64,000 bases of DNA, from contig CM049322.1 of the NCBI GenBank assembly GCA_026874595.1, positions 22,853,400 through 22,917,399 of the forward strand. Direction: 5' to 3'. The notes beneath the pieces were generated by a model. That model had not been told where the DNA came from, did not search any database, and saw only the letters and a program-made list of their open reading frames with translations. Origin of the DNA: Sipunculus nudus. Taxonomy: Eukaryota; Annelida; Sipuncula; Golfingiida; Sipunculidae. Below are positions 1 to 13,300 of this stretch, one piece after another; within the stretch, counting starts at the first letter, position 1; each line of letters begins with the position of its first letter. The translations under genes were made by a program, and so were the position numbers.

Positions 1-3000
1 CTAAGTCTGGTAATTATCCCAGTCAGCTTAATGAGAAATGAGATTCACGAGAGGAGCTAACTCAGGTCATTATCCCAGTCAGTTTAATGAGAAATGAGAT
101 TAATGAGAGGAGCTAACTCAGGTCATTATCCCAGTCAGTTTAATAAAAAATGAGATTCATGGGAGGAGCTAACTCTGGACATTATCCCAGTCAGTTTAAT
201 GAGAAATGAGATTCATGAGAGGAGCTAACTCAGGTCATTATCCCAGTCAGTTTAATGAGAAATGAGATTCACGAGAGGAGCTTACTCTGGACATTATCCC
301 AGTCAGTTTAATGAGAAATAAGATTCATGAGAGGAGCTAACTCAGGTCATTATCCCAGTCAGTTTAATGAGAAATGAGATTCATGAGAGGAGCCAACTCT
401 GGTGATTATCCCAGTCAGTATAATGAGAAATGAGATTCATGAGAGGAGCTAACTCTGGACATTATCCCAGTCAGTTTAATGAGAAATGAGATTCATGAGA
501 GGAGCTAACTCAGGTCATTATCCCAGTCAGTTTAATGAGAAATGAGATTCATGAGAGGAGCTAACTCAGGTGATTATCCCAGTCAGTTTAATGAGAAATG
601 AGATTCACGAGAGGAGCTTACTCTGGACATTATCCCAGTCAGTTTAATGTGAAATGAGATTAATGAGAGGAGCTAACTCAGGTCATTATCCCAGTCAGTT
701 TAATGAGAAATGAGATTCACGAGAGGAGCTTACTCTGGACATTATCCCAGTCAGTTTAATGAGAAATAAGATTCATGAGAGGAGCTAACTCAGGTCATTA
801 TCCCAGTCAGTTTAATGAGAAATGAGATTCATGAGAGGAGCCAACTCTGGTGATTATCCTAGTCAGTTTAATGAGAAATGAGATTCACGAGAGGAGCTAA
901 CTCTGGACATTATCCCAGTCAGTTTAATGAGAAATGAGATTCATGAGAGGAGCTAACTCTGGTGATTATCCCAGTCAGTTTAATGAGAAATGAGATTCAT
1001 GAGAGAAGCTAACTCAGGTGATTATCCCAGTCAGTTTAATGAGAAATGAGATTCACGAGAGGAGCTTACTCTGGACATTATCCCAGTCAGTTTAATGTGA
1101 AATGAGATTAATGAGAGGAGCTAACTCAGGTCATTATCCCAGTCAGTTTAATGAGAAATGAGATTCATGAGAGGACCTAACTTTGGTGATTATCCCAGTC
1201 AGTTTAATGAGAAATGAGATTCATGAGAACAGCTAACTCTGGACATTATCCCAGTCAGTTTAATGAGAAATAAGTTTCATGAGAGGAGCTAACTTAAGTG
1301 ATTATCCCAGTCAGTTTAATGAGAAATGAGTTTCATGAGAGGAGCTAACTCTGGACATTATCCCAGTCAGTTTAATGAGAAATGAGATTCATGAGAGGAG
1401 CTTACTCTGGTGATTATCCCACTCAGCTTAATGAGAAATAAGATTTATGAGAGGAGCTAACTCTGGTTATTATCCCAGTCAGTTTAATGAGAAATGAGAT
1501 TCATGAGAGGAGCTAACTTTGGTGATTATCCCAGACAGTTTAATGAGAAATGAGGTTCATGAGAGAAGCTAACTCTGGACATTTTCCCAGTCAGTTTAAT
1601 GAGATATAAGATTCATGAGAGGAGCTTACTTTGGTGATTATCCTAGTCAGTTTAATGAGAAATGAGATTCACGAGAGGAGCTAACTCTGGACATTATCCC
1701 AGTCAGTTTAATGAGAAATGAGATTCATGAGAGGAGCTAACTCTGGTGATTATCCCAGTCAGTTTAATGAGAAATGAGATTCATGAGAGAAGCTAACTCA
1801 GGTGATTATCCCAGTCAGTTTAATGAGAAATGAGATTCACGAGAGGAGCTTACTCTGGACATTATCCCAGTCAGTTTAATGTGAAATGAGATTAATGAGA
1901 GGAGCTAACTCAGGTCATTATCCCAGTCAGTTTAATGAGAAATGAGATTCATGAGAGGAGCTTACTCAGTTTAATTTTCCCAGAAAGCTTAATGAGAAAT
2001 GAGACTAATGAGAGGAGCTAACTCTGGTGATTATCTCAGTCAGCTTAATGAGAAATGAGATTCACGAGAGGAGCTTACTCAGGTCATTATCCCAGTCAGT
2101 TTAATGAGAAATGAGATTAATGAGAGGAGCTAACTCAGGTCATTATCCCAGTCAGTTTAATGAGAAATGAGATTCATGAGAGGAGCTAACTCTGGACATT
2201 ATCCCAGTCAGTTTAATGAGAAATGAGATTAATGAGAGGAGCTAACTCAGGTCATTATCCCAGTCAGTTTAATGAGAAATGAGATTCATGAGAGGAGCTA
2301 ACTCTGGACATTATCCCAGTCAGTTTAATGAGAAATGAGATTCATGAGAGGAGCCAACTCTGGTGATTATCCCAGTCAGTATAATGAGAAATGAGATTCA
2401 TGAGAGGAGCTAACTCAGGTCATTATCCCAATCAGCTTAATGAGAAATGAGATTAATGAGAGGAGCTAATGCAGGTCATTATCCAAGTCAGTTTAATGAG
2501 AAATGAGATTTATGAGAGGAGCTAACTCTGGACATTATCCCAGTCAGTTTGATGAGAAATAAAATTCATCAGAGGAGCTAACTTTGGTGATTATCCCAGT
2601 CAGTTTAATGAGAAATGAGATTCACGAGAGGAGCTAACTCTGGTGATTATCCCAGTCAGTTTAATGAGAAATGAGATTCATGAGAGGAGCTAACTCAGGT
2701 CATTATCCCAGACAGCTTAATGAGAAATGAGATTAATGAGAGGAGTTAACTCTGGTGATTATCCCAGTCAGCTTAATGAGAAATGAGATTCACGAGAGGA
2801 GCTAACTCAGGTCATTATCCCAGTCAGTTAAATGAGAAATGAGATTAATGAGAGGAGCTAACTCAGGTCATTATCCCAGTCAGTTTAATGAGAAATGAGA
2901 TTCATGAGAGGAGCTAACTCAGGTCATTTTCCAAGACAGCTTAATGAGAAATGAGATTAATGAGAGGAGCTAAGTCTGGTAATTATCCCAGTCAGCTTAA

Positions 3001-4755
3001 TTAGAAATGAGATTCACGAGAGGAGCTAACTCAGGTCATTATCCCAGTCAGTTTAATGAGAAATGAGATTAATGAGAGGAGCTAACTCAGGTCATTATCC
3101 CAGTCAGTTTAATAAAAAATGAGATTCATGGGAGGAGCTAACTCTGGACATTATCCCAGTCAGTTTAATGAGAAATGAGATTCATGAGAGAAGCTAACTC
3201 AGGTGATTATCCCAGTCAGTTTAATGAGAAATGAGATTCACGAGAGGAGCTTACTCTGGACATTATCCCAGTCAGTTTAATGTGAAATGAGATTAATGAG
3301 AGGAGCTAACTCAGGTCATTATCCCAGTCAGTTTAATGAGAAATGAGATTCATGAGAGGAGCTTACTCAGTTTAATTTTCCCAGAAAGCTTAATGAGAAA
3401 TGAGACTAATGAGAGGAGCTAACTCTGGTGATTATCTCAGTCAGCTTAATGAGAAATGAGATTCACGAGAGGAGCTTACTCAGGTCATTATCCCAGTCAG
3501 TTTAATGAGAAATGAGATTAATGAGAGGAGCTAACTCAGGTCATTATCCCAGTCAGTTTAATGAGAAATGAGATTCATGAGAGGAGCTAACTCTGGACAT
3601 TATCCCAGTCAGTTTAATGAGAAATGAGATTAATGAGAGGAGCTAACTCAGGTCATTATCCCAGTCAGTTTAATGAGAAATGAGATTCATGAGAGGAGCT
3701 AACTCTGGACATTATCCCAGTCAGTTTAATGAGAAATGAGATTCATGAGAGGAGCCAACTCTGGTGATTATCCCAGTCAGTATAATGAGAAATGAGATTC
3801 ATGAGAGGAGCTAACTCAGGTCATTATCCCAATCAGCTTAATGAGAAATGAGATTAATGAGAGGAGCTAATGCAGGTCATTATCCAAGTCAGTTTAATGA
3901 GAAATGAGATTTATGAGAGGAGCTAACTCTGGACATTATCCCAGTCAGTTTGATGAGAAATAAAATTCATCAGAGGAGCTAACTTTGGTGATTATCCCAG
4001 TCAGTTTAATGAGAAATGAGATTCACGAGAGGAGCTAACTCTGGTGATTATCCCAGTCAGTTTAATGAGAAATGAGATTCATGAGAGGAGCTAACTCAGG
4101 TCATTATCCCAGACAGCTTAATGAGAAATGAGATTAATGAGAGGAGTTAACTCTGGTGATTATCCCAGTCAGCTTAATGAGAAATGAGATTCACGAGAGG
4201 AGCTAACTCAGGTCATTATCCAAGTCAGTTAAATGAGAAATGAGATTCATGAGAGGAGCTAACTCAGGTCATTTTCCAAGACAGCTTAATGAGAAATGAG
4301 ATTAATGAGAGGAGCTAAGTCTGGTAATTATCCCAGTCAGCTTAATGAGAAATGAGATTCACGAGAGGAGCTAACTCAGGTCATTTTCCCAGTCAGTTTA
4401 ATGAGAAATGAGATTAATGAGAGGAGCTAACTCAGGTCATTATCCCAGTCAGTTTAATAAAAAATGAGATTCATGGGAGGAGCTAACTCTGGACATTATC
4501 CCAGTCAGTTTAATGAGAAATGAGATTCATGAGAGGAGCTAACTCAGGTCATTATCCCAGTCAGTTTAATGAGAAAGGAGATTCACGAGAGGAGCTTACT
4601 CTGGACATTATCCCAGTCAGTTTAATGAGAAATAAGATTCATGAGAGGAGCTAACTTTGGTCATTATCCCAGTCAGTTTAATGAGAAATGAGATTCACGA
4701 GAGGAGCTAACTCTGGACATTATCCCAGTCAGTTTAATGAGAAATGAGATTCATG

Positions 4756-7350
4756 AGAGGACCTAACTTGGTGATTATCCCAGTCAGTTTAATGAGAAAT
4801 GAGATTAATGAGAACAGCTAACTCTGGACATTATCCCAGTCAGTTTAATGAGAAATAAGTTTCATGAGAGGAGCTAACTTAAGTGATTATCCCAGTCAGT
4901 TTTATGAGAAATGAGTTCCATGAGAGGAGCTAACTCTGGACATTATCCCAGTCAGTTTAATGAGAAATGAGATTCATGAGAGGAGCTTACTCTGGTGATT
5001 ATCCCACTCAGCTTAATGAGAAATAAGATTTATGAGAGGAGCTAACTCTGGTTATTATCCCAGTCAGTTTAATGAGAAATGAGATTCATGAGAGGAGCTA
5101 ACTTTGGTGATTATCCCAGACAGTTTAATGAGAAATGAGGTTCATGAGAGAAGCTAACTCTGGACATTTTCCCAGTCAGTTTAATGAGATATAAGATTCA
5201 TGAGAGGAGCTTACTTTGGTGATTATCCTAGTCAGTTTAATGAGAAATGAGATTCACGAGAGGAGCTAACTCTGGACATTATCCCAGTCAGTTTAATGAG
5301 AAATGAGATTCATGAGAGGAGCTAACTCTGGTGATTATCCCAGTCAGTTTAATGAGAAATGAGATTCATGAGAGGAGCTAACTCAGGTGATTATCCCAGT
5401 CAGTTTAACGAGAAATGAGATTCACGAGAGGAGCTTACTCTGGACATTATCCCAGTCAGTTTAATGTGAAATGAGATTAATGAGAGGAGCTAACTCAGGT
5501 CATTATCCCAGTCAGTTTAATGAGAAATGAGATTCATGAGAGGAGCTTACTCAGTTTAATTTTCCCAGAAAGCTTAATGAGAAATGAGACTAATGAGAGG
5601 AGCTAACTCTGGTGATTATCTCAGTCAGCTTAATGAGAAATGAGATTCACGAGAGGAGCTTACTCAGGTCATTATCCCAGTCAGTTTAATTAGAAATGAG
5701 ATTAATGAGAGGAGCTAACTCAGGTCATTATCCCAGTCAGTTTAATGAGAAATGAGATTCATGAGAGGAGCTAACTCTGGACATTATCCCAGTCAGTTTA
5801 ATGAGAAATGAGATTAATGAGAGGAGCTAACTCAGGTCATTATCCCAGTCAGTTTAATGAGAAATGAGATTCATGAGAGGAGCTAACTCTGGACATTATC
5901 CCAGTCAGTTTAATGAGAAATGAGATTCATGAGAGGAGCTAACTCAGGTCATTATCCCAGTCAGTTTAATGAGAAAGGAGATTCACGAGAGGAGCTTACT
6001 CTGGACATTATCCCAGTCAGTTTAATGAGAAATAAGATTCATGAGAGGAGCTAACTTTGGTCATTATCCCAGTCAGTTTAATGAGAAATGAGATTCACGA
6101 GAGGAGCTAACTCTGGACATTATCCCAGTCAGTTTAATGAGAAATGAGATTCATGAGAGGACCTAACTTGGTGATTATCCCAGTCAGTTTAATGAGAAAT
6201 GAGATTAATGAGAACAGCTAACTCTGGACATTATCCCAGTCAGTTTAATGAGAAATAAGTTTCATGAGAGGAGCTAACTTAAGTGATTATCCCAGTCAGT
6301 TTTATGAGAAATGAGTTCCATGAGAGGAGCTAACTCTGGACATTATCCCAGTCAGTTTAATGAGAAATGAGATTCATGAGAGGAGCTTACTCTGGTGATT
6401 ATCCCACTCAGCTTAATGAGAAATAAGATTTATGAGAGGAGCTAACTCTGGTTATTATCCCAGTCAGTTTAATGAGAAATGAGATTCATGAGAGGAGCTA
6501 ACTTTGGTGATTATCCCAGACAGTTTAATGAGAAATGAGGTTCATGAGAGAAGCTAACTCTGGACATTTTCCCAGTCAGTTTAATGAGATATAAGATTCA
6601 TGAGAGGAGCTTACTTTGGTGATTATCCTAGTCAGTTTAATGAGAAATGAGATTCACGAGAGGAGCTAACTCTGGACATTATCCCAGTCAGTTTAATGAG
6701 AAATGAGATTCATGAGAGGAGCTAACTCTGGTGATTATCCCAGTCAGTTTAATGAGAAATGAGATTCATGAGAGGAGCTAACTCAGGTGATTATCCCAGT
6801 CAGTTTAACGAGAAATGAGATTCACGAGAGGAGCTTACTCTGGACATTATCCCAGTCAGTTTAATGTGAAATGAGATTAATGAGAGGAGCTAACTCAGGT
6901 CATTATCCCAGTCAGTTTAATGAGAAATGAGATTCATGAGAGGAGCTTACTCAGTTTAATTTTCCCAGAAAGCTTAATGAGAAATGAGACTAATGAGAGG
7001 AGCTAACTCTGGTGATTATCTCAGTCAGCTTAATGAGAAATGAGATTCACGAGAGGAGCTTACTCAGGTCATTATCCCAGTCAGTTTAATTAGAAATGAG
7101 ATTAATGAGAGGAGCTAACTCAGGTCATTATCCCAGTCAGTTTAATGAGAAATGAGATTCATGAGAGGAGCTAACTCTGGACATTATCCCAGTCAGTTTA
7201 ATGAGAAATGAGATTAATGAGAGGAGCTAACTCAGGTCATTATCCCAGTCAGTTTAATGAGAAATGAGATTCATGAGAGGAGCTAACTCTGGACATTATC
7301 CCAGTCAGTTTAATGAGAAATGAGATTCATGAGAGGAGCTAACTCAGGTC
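4756..7350. repeat. Higher-order repeat: 1,400 bp block copied in tandem
   Basis: Rare variants recur exactly 1,400 bp apart. Examples are the GAGGACC monomer at 4,756 and 6,156, the TTTATGAGAAATGAGTTCC variant near 4,911 and 6,311, and the TTACTCAGTTTAATTTTCC variant at 5,545 and 6,945. That equals 25 monomers. The same marker also sits at 1,961, 3,362 and 8,291, so related but older blocks flank it. The near-identity of the two copies suggests recent unequal exchange, although an assembly duplication would look the same. Confidence 0.85.
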
Positions 7351-10300
7351 ATTATCCCAGTCAGTTTAATGAGAAATGAGATTCATGAGAGGAGCCAACT
7401 CTGGTGATTATCCCAGTCAGTATAATGAGAAATGAGATTCATGAGAGGAGCTAACTCAGGTCATTATCCCAATCAGCTTAATGAGAAATGAGATTAATGA
7501 GAGGAGCTAATGCAGGTCATTATCCAAGTCAGTTTAATGAGAAATGAGATTTATGAGAGGAGCTAACTCTGGACATTATCCCAGTCAGTTTGATGAGAAA
7601 TAAAATTCATGAGAGGAGCTAACTTTGGTGATTATCCCAGTCAGTTTAAAGAGAAATGAGATTCACGAGAGGAGCTAACTCTGGACATTATCCCAGTCAG
7701 TTTAATGAGAAATGAGATTCATGAGAGGACCTAACTTTGGTGATTATCCCAGTCAGCTTAATGAGAAAAACGATTTATGAGAGGAGCTAACTCTGGTGAT
7801 TATCCCAGTCAGTTTAATGAGAAATGAGATTCATGAGAGGAGCTAACTCTGGACATTATCCCAGTCAGTTTAATGAGAAATGAGATTCACGAGAGGAGCT
7901 AACTCAGGTCATTATCCCAGACAGCTTAATGGGAAATGAGATTAATGTTACGAGCTAACTCAGGTGATTATCCCAGTCAGTTTAATGAGAAATGAGATTC
8001 ACGAGAGGAGCTAACTCTGGACATTATCCCAGTCAGTTTAATGAGAAATGAGATTCATGAGAGGAGCTAACTCTGGTGATTATCCCAGTCAGTTTAATGA
8101 GAAATGAGATTCATGAGAGGAGCTAACTCAGGTGATTATCCCAGTCAGTTTAACGAGAAATGAGATTCACGAGAGGAGCTTACTCTGGACATTATCCCAG
8201 TCAGTTTAATGTGAAATGAGATTAATGAGAGGAGCTAACTCAGGTCATTATCCCAGTCAGTTTAATGAGAAATGAGATTCATGAGAGGAGCTTACTCAGT
8301 TTAATTTTCCCAGAAAGCTTAATGAGAAATGAGACTAATGAGAGGAGCTAACTCTGGTGATTATCCCAGTCAATTTAATGAGAAATGAGATTCATGAGAG
8401 GAGCTAACTCAGGTCATTATCCCAATCAGTTTAATGCGAAATGAGATTCATGAGAGGAGCTAACTCAGGTCATTATCGCAGTCAGTTTAATGAGAAATTA
8501 GATTCACGAGAGGAGCTAACTCTGGTGATTATCCCAGTCAGTTTAATGAGAAATGAGATTCATGAGAGGAGCTAACTTTTGTGATTATCCCAGTCAGCTT
8601 AATGAGAAATGAGATTCATGAGAGGAGCTAACTCTGGACATTATCCCAGTCAGTTTAATGTGAAATAAGATTCATGAGAGGAGCTAACTTTGGTGATTAT
8701 CCCAGTCAGCTTAATGAGAAATGAGATTCATGAGAGGAGCTAACTCTGGACATTATCCCAGTCAGTTTAATGGGAAATGAGATTCATGAGAGGAGCTAAC
8801 TTAGGTGAATATCCCAGTCAGCTTAATGAGAAATTAGATTCATGAGGGGAGCTAACTCTGGACATTATCCCAGTCAGCTCAATGAGAAATGAGATTCATG
8901 GAAGGAGCTAACTCTGGTGATTATTCCAGTCACCTTTATGAGAAATGAGATTCATGAGAGGAGCTAACTCAGGTCATTATCCCAGTCAGCTTAATGAGAA
9001 ATGAGATTCATGAGAGGAGCTAATGCAGGTCATTATCCCAGTCAGTTTAATGAGAAATGAGATTCATGAGAGGAGCTAACTTTGGTGATTATCCCAGTCA
9101 GTTTAATGAGAAATGAGATTCATGAGAGGAGCTAACTCTGGACATTATCCCAGTCAGTTTAATGAGAAATGAGATTCATGAGAGGAGCTAACTCAGGTCA
9201 TTATCCCAGTCAGCTTAATGAGAAATGAGATTCATGAGAGGAGCTAACTCTGGACATTATCCCAGTCAGTTTAATGAGAAATGAGATTCATGAGAGGAGC
9301 CAACTCTGGTGATTATCCCAGTCAGTATAATGAGTATAGAGATTCATGAGAGGAGCTAACTCAGGTCATTATCCCAGTCAGCTTAATGAGAAATGAGATT
9401 AATGAGAGGAACTAATGCAGGTCATTATCCCAGTCAGTTTAATGAGAAATGAGATTCATGAGAGGAGCTTACTTTGGTGATTATCCCAGTCAGTTTAATG
9501 AGAAATGAGATTCATGAGAGAAGCTAACTCTGGACATTATCCCAGTCAGTTTAATGAGAAATAAGATTCATGAGAGGAGCTTACTTTAGTGATTATCCCA
9601 GTCAGTTTAATGAGAAATGAGATTCATGAGAGGAGCTAACTCTGGTGATTATCCCAGTCAGCTTAATGAGAAATATGATTTATGAGAGGAGCTAACTCTG
9701 GTGATTATCCCAGTCAGCTTAATGAGAAATATGATTTATGAGAGGAGCTTACTCTGGTGATTATCCCAGTCAGTTTAATGAGAAATGAGATTCATGAGAG
9801 GAGCTAACTCTGGACATTATCCCAGTCAGTTTAATGAGAAATGAGATTCACGAGAGGAGCTAACTCAGGTCATTATCCCAGACAGCTTAATGGGAAATGA
9901 GATTAATGAGAGGAGCTAACTCTGGACATTATCCCAGTCAGTTTAATGAGAAATGAGATTCACGAGAGGAGCTACCTCAGGTCATTATCCCAGACAGCTT
10001 AATGGGAAATGAGATTCACGAGAGGAGCTAACTCTGGACATTATCCCAGTCAGCTTAATGAGAAATAAGATTCATGAGAGGAACTAACTCAGGTGATTAT
10101 CCCAGTCAGTTTAATGAGAAATGAGATTCATGAGAGGAGCTAACCCTGGACATTATCCCAGTCAGCTTAATGAGAAATAAGATTCATGAGAGGAGCTAAC
10201 TTTGGTGATTATCCCAGTCAGCTTAATGAGAAATGAGATTCATGAGAGGAGCTAACTCTGGACATTATCCCAGTCAGTTTAATGGGAAATGAGATTCATG

Positions 10301-13300
10301 AGAGGAGCTAACTTAGGTGAATATCCCAGTCAGCTTAATGAGAAATTAGATTCATGAGGGGAGCTAACTCTGGACATTATCCCAGTCAGTTTAATGAGAA
10401 ATGAGATTCATGAGAGGAGCTAACTCTGGTGATTATCCCATTCAGCTCAATGAGAAATGAGATTCATGGAAGGAGCTAACTCTGGTGATTATTCCAGTCA
10501 CCTTTATGAGAAATGAGATTCATGAGAGGAGCTAACTCAGGTCATTATCCCAGTCAGCTTAATGAGAAATGAGATTCATGAGAGGAGCTAATGCAGGTCA
10601 TTATCCCAGTCAGTTTAATGAGAAATGAGATTCATGAGAGGAGCTAACTTTGGTGATTATCCCAGTCAGTTTAATGAGAAATGAGATTCATGAGAGGAGC
10701 TAACTCTGGACATTATCCCAGTCAGTTTAATGAGAAATGAGATTCATGAGAGGAGCTAACTCAGGTTATTATCCCAGTCAGCTTAATGAGAAATGAGATT
10801 CATGAGAGGAGCTAACTCTGGACATTATCCCAGTCAGTTTAATGAGAAATGAGATTCATGAGAGGAGCCAACTCTGGTGTTTATCCCAGTCAGTATAATG
10901 AGTATAGAGATTCATGAGAGGAGCTAACTCAGGTCATTATCCCAGTCAGCTTAGTGAGAAATGAGATTAATGAGAGGAACTAATGCAGGTCATTATCCCA
11001 GTCAGTTTAATGAGAAATGAGATTCATGAGAGGAGCTTACTTTGGTGATTATCCCAGTCAGTTTAATGAGAAATGAGATTCATGAGAGAAGCTAACTCTG
11101 GACATTATCCCAGTCAGTTTAATGAGAAATAAGATTCATGAGAGGAGCTAACTTAGGTGAATATCCCAGTCAGCTTAATGAGAAATTAGATTCATGAGAG
11201 GAGCTAACTCTGGACATTATCCCAGTCAGTTTAATGAGAAATGAGATTCATGAGAGGAGCTAACTCTGGTGATTATCCCAGTCAGCTTAATGAGAAATAT
11301 GATTTATGAGAGGAGCTAACTCTGGTGATTATCCCAGTCAGCTTAATGAGAAATATGATTTATGAGAGGAGCTTACTCTGGTGATTATCCCAGTCAGTTT
11401 AATGAGAAATGAGATTCATGAGAGGAGCTAACTCTGGACATTATCCCAGTCAGTTTAATGAGAAATGAGATTCACGAGAGGAGCTAACTCAGGTCATTAT
11501 CCCAGACAGCTTAATGGGAAATGAGATTAATGAGAGGAGCTAACTTTGGTGATTATCCCAGTCAGTTTAATGAGAAATGAGATTTACGAGAGGAGCCAAC
11601 TCTGGTGATTATTCCAGTCAGTTTACTGAGAAATGAGATTCACGAGAGGAGCTAACTCTGGACATTATCCCAGTCAGCTTAATGAGAAATAAGATTCATG
11701 AGAGGAGCTAACTTTGGTGATTATCCCAGTCAGTTTAATGAGAAATGAGATTCACGAGAGGAGATAACTCTGGACATTATCCCAGTCAGCTTAATGAGAA
11801 ATAAGATTCATGAGAGGAACTAACTCAGGTGATTATCCCAGTCAGTTTAATGAGAAATGAGATTCATGAGAGGAGCTAACCCTGGACATTATCCAAGTCA
11901 GCTTAATGAGAAATAAGATTCATGAGAGGAGCTAACTTTGGTGATTATCCCAGTCAGTTTAATGAGTATAGAGATTCATGAGAGGAGCTAACTCAGGTCA
12001 TTATCCCAGTCAGCTTAATGAGAAATGAGATTAATGAGAGGAACTAATGCAGGTCATTATCCCAGTCAGTTTAATGAGAAATGAGATTCATGAGAGGAGC
12101 TTACTTTGGTGATTATCCCAGTCAGTTTAATGAGAAATGAGATTCATGAGAGAAGCTAACTCTGGACATTATCCCAGTCAGTTTAATGAGAAATAAGATT
12201 CATGAGAGGAGCTTACTTTAGTGATTATCCCAGTCAGTTTAATGAGAAATGAGATTCATGAGAGGAGCTAACTCTGGACATTATCCCAGTCAGTTTAATG
12301 GGAAATGAGATTCATGAGAGGAGCTAACTTAGGTGAATATCCCAGTCAGCTTAATGAGAAATTAGATTCATGAGGGGAGCTAACTCTGGACATTATCCCA
12401 GTCAGTTTAATGAGAAATGAGATTCATGAGAGGAGCTAACTCTGGTGATTATCACATTCAGCTCAATGAGAAATGAGATTCATGGAAGGAGCTAACTCTG
12501 GTGATTATTCCAGTCACCTTTATGAGAAATGAGATTCATGAGAGGAGCTAACTCAGGTCATTATCCCAGTCAGCTTAATGAGAAATGAGATTCATGAGAG
12601 GAGCTAATGCAGGTCATTATCCCAGTCAGTTTAATGAGAAATGAGATTCATGAGAGGAGCTAACTTTGGTGATTATCCCAGTCAGTTTAATGAGAAATGA
12701 GATTCATGAGAGGAGCTAACTCTGGACATTATCCCAGTCAGTTTAATGAGAAATGAGATTCATGAGAGGAGCTAACTCAGGTCATTATCCCAGTCAGCTT
12801 AATGAGAAATGAGATTAATGAGAGGAGCTAAGTCTGGTAATTATCCCAGTCAGCTTAATGAGAAATGAGATTCACGAGAGGAGCTAACTCAGGTCATTAT
12901 CCCAGTCAGTTTAATGAGAAATGAGATTAATGAGAGGAGCTAACTCAGGTCATTATCCCAGTCAGTTTAATGAGAAATGAGATTCATGAGAGGAGCTAAC
13001 TTTGGTGATTATCCCAGTCAGTTTAATGAGAAATGAGATTCACGAAAGGAGCTAACTCTGGACATTATCCCAGTCAGTTTGATGAGAAATAAAATTCATG
13101 AGAGGAGCTAACTTTGGTGATTATCCCAGTCACTTTAATGAGAAATGAGATTCACGAGAGGAGCTAACTCTGGACATTATCCCAGTCAGTTTAATGAGAA
13201 ATGAGATTCATGAGAGGAGCTAACTTTGGTGATTATCCCAGTCAGTTTAATGAGAAATGAGATTCATGAGAGGAGCTAACCCTGGACATTATCCCAGTCA

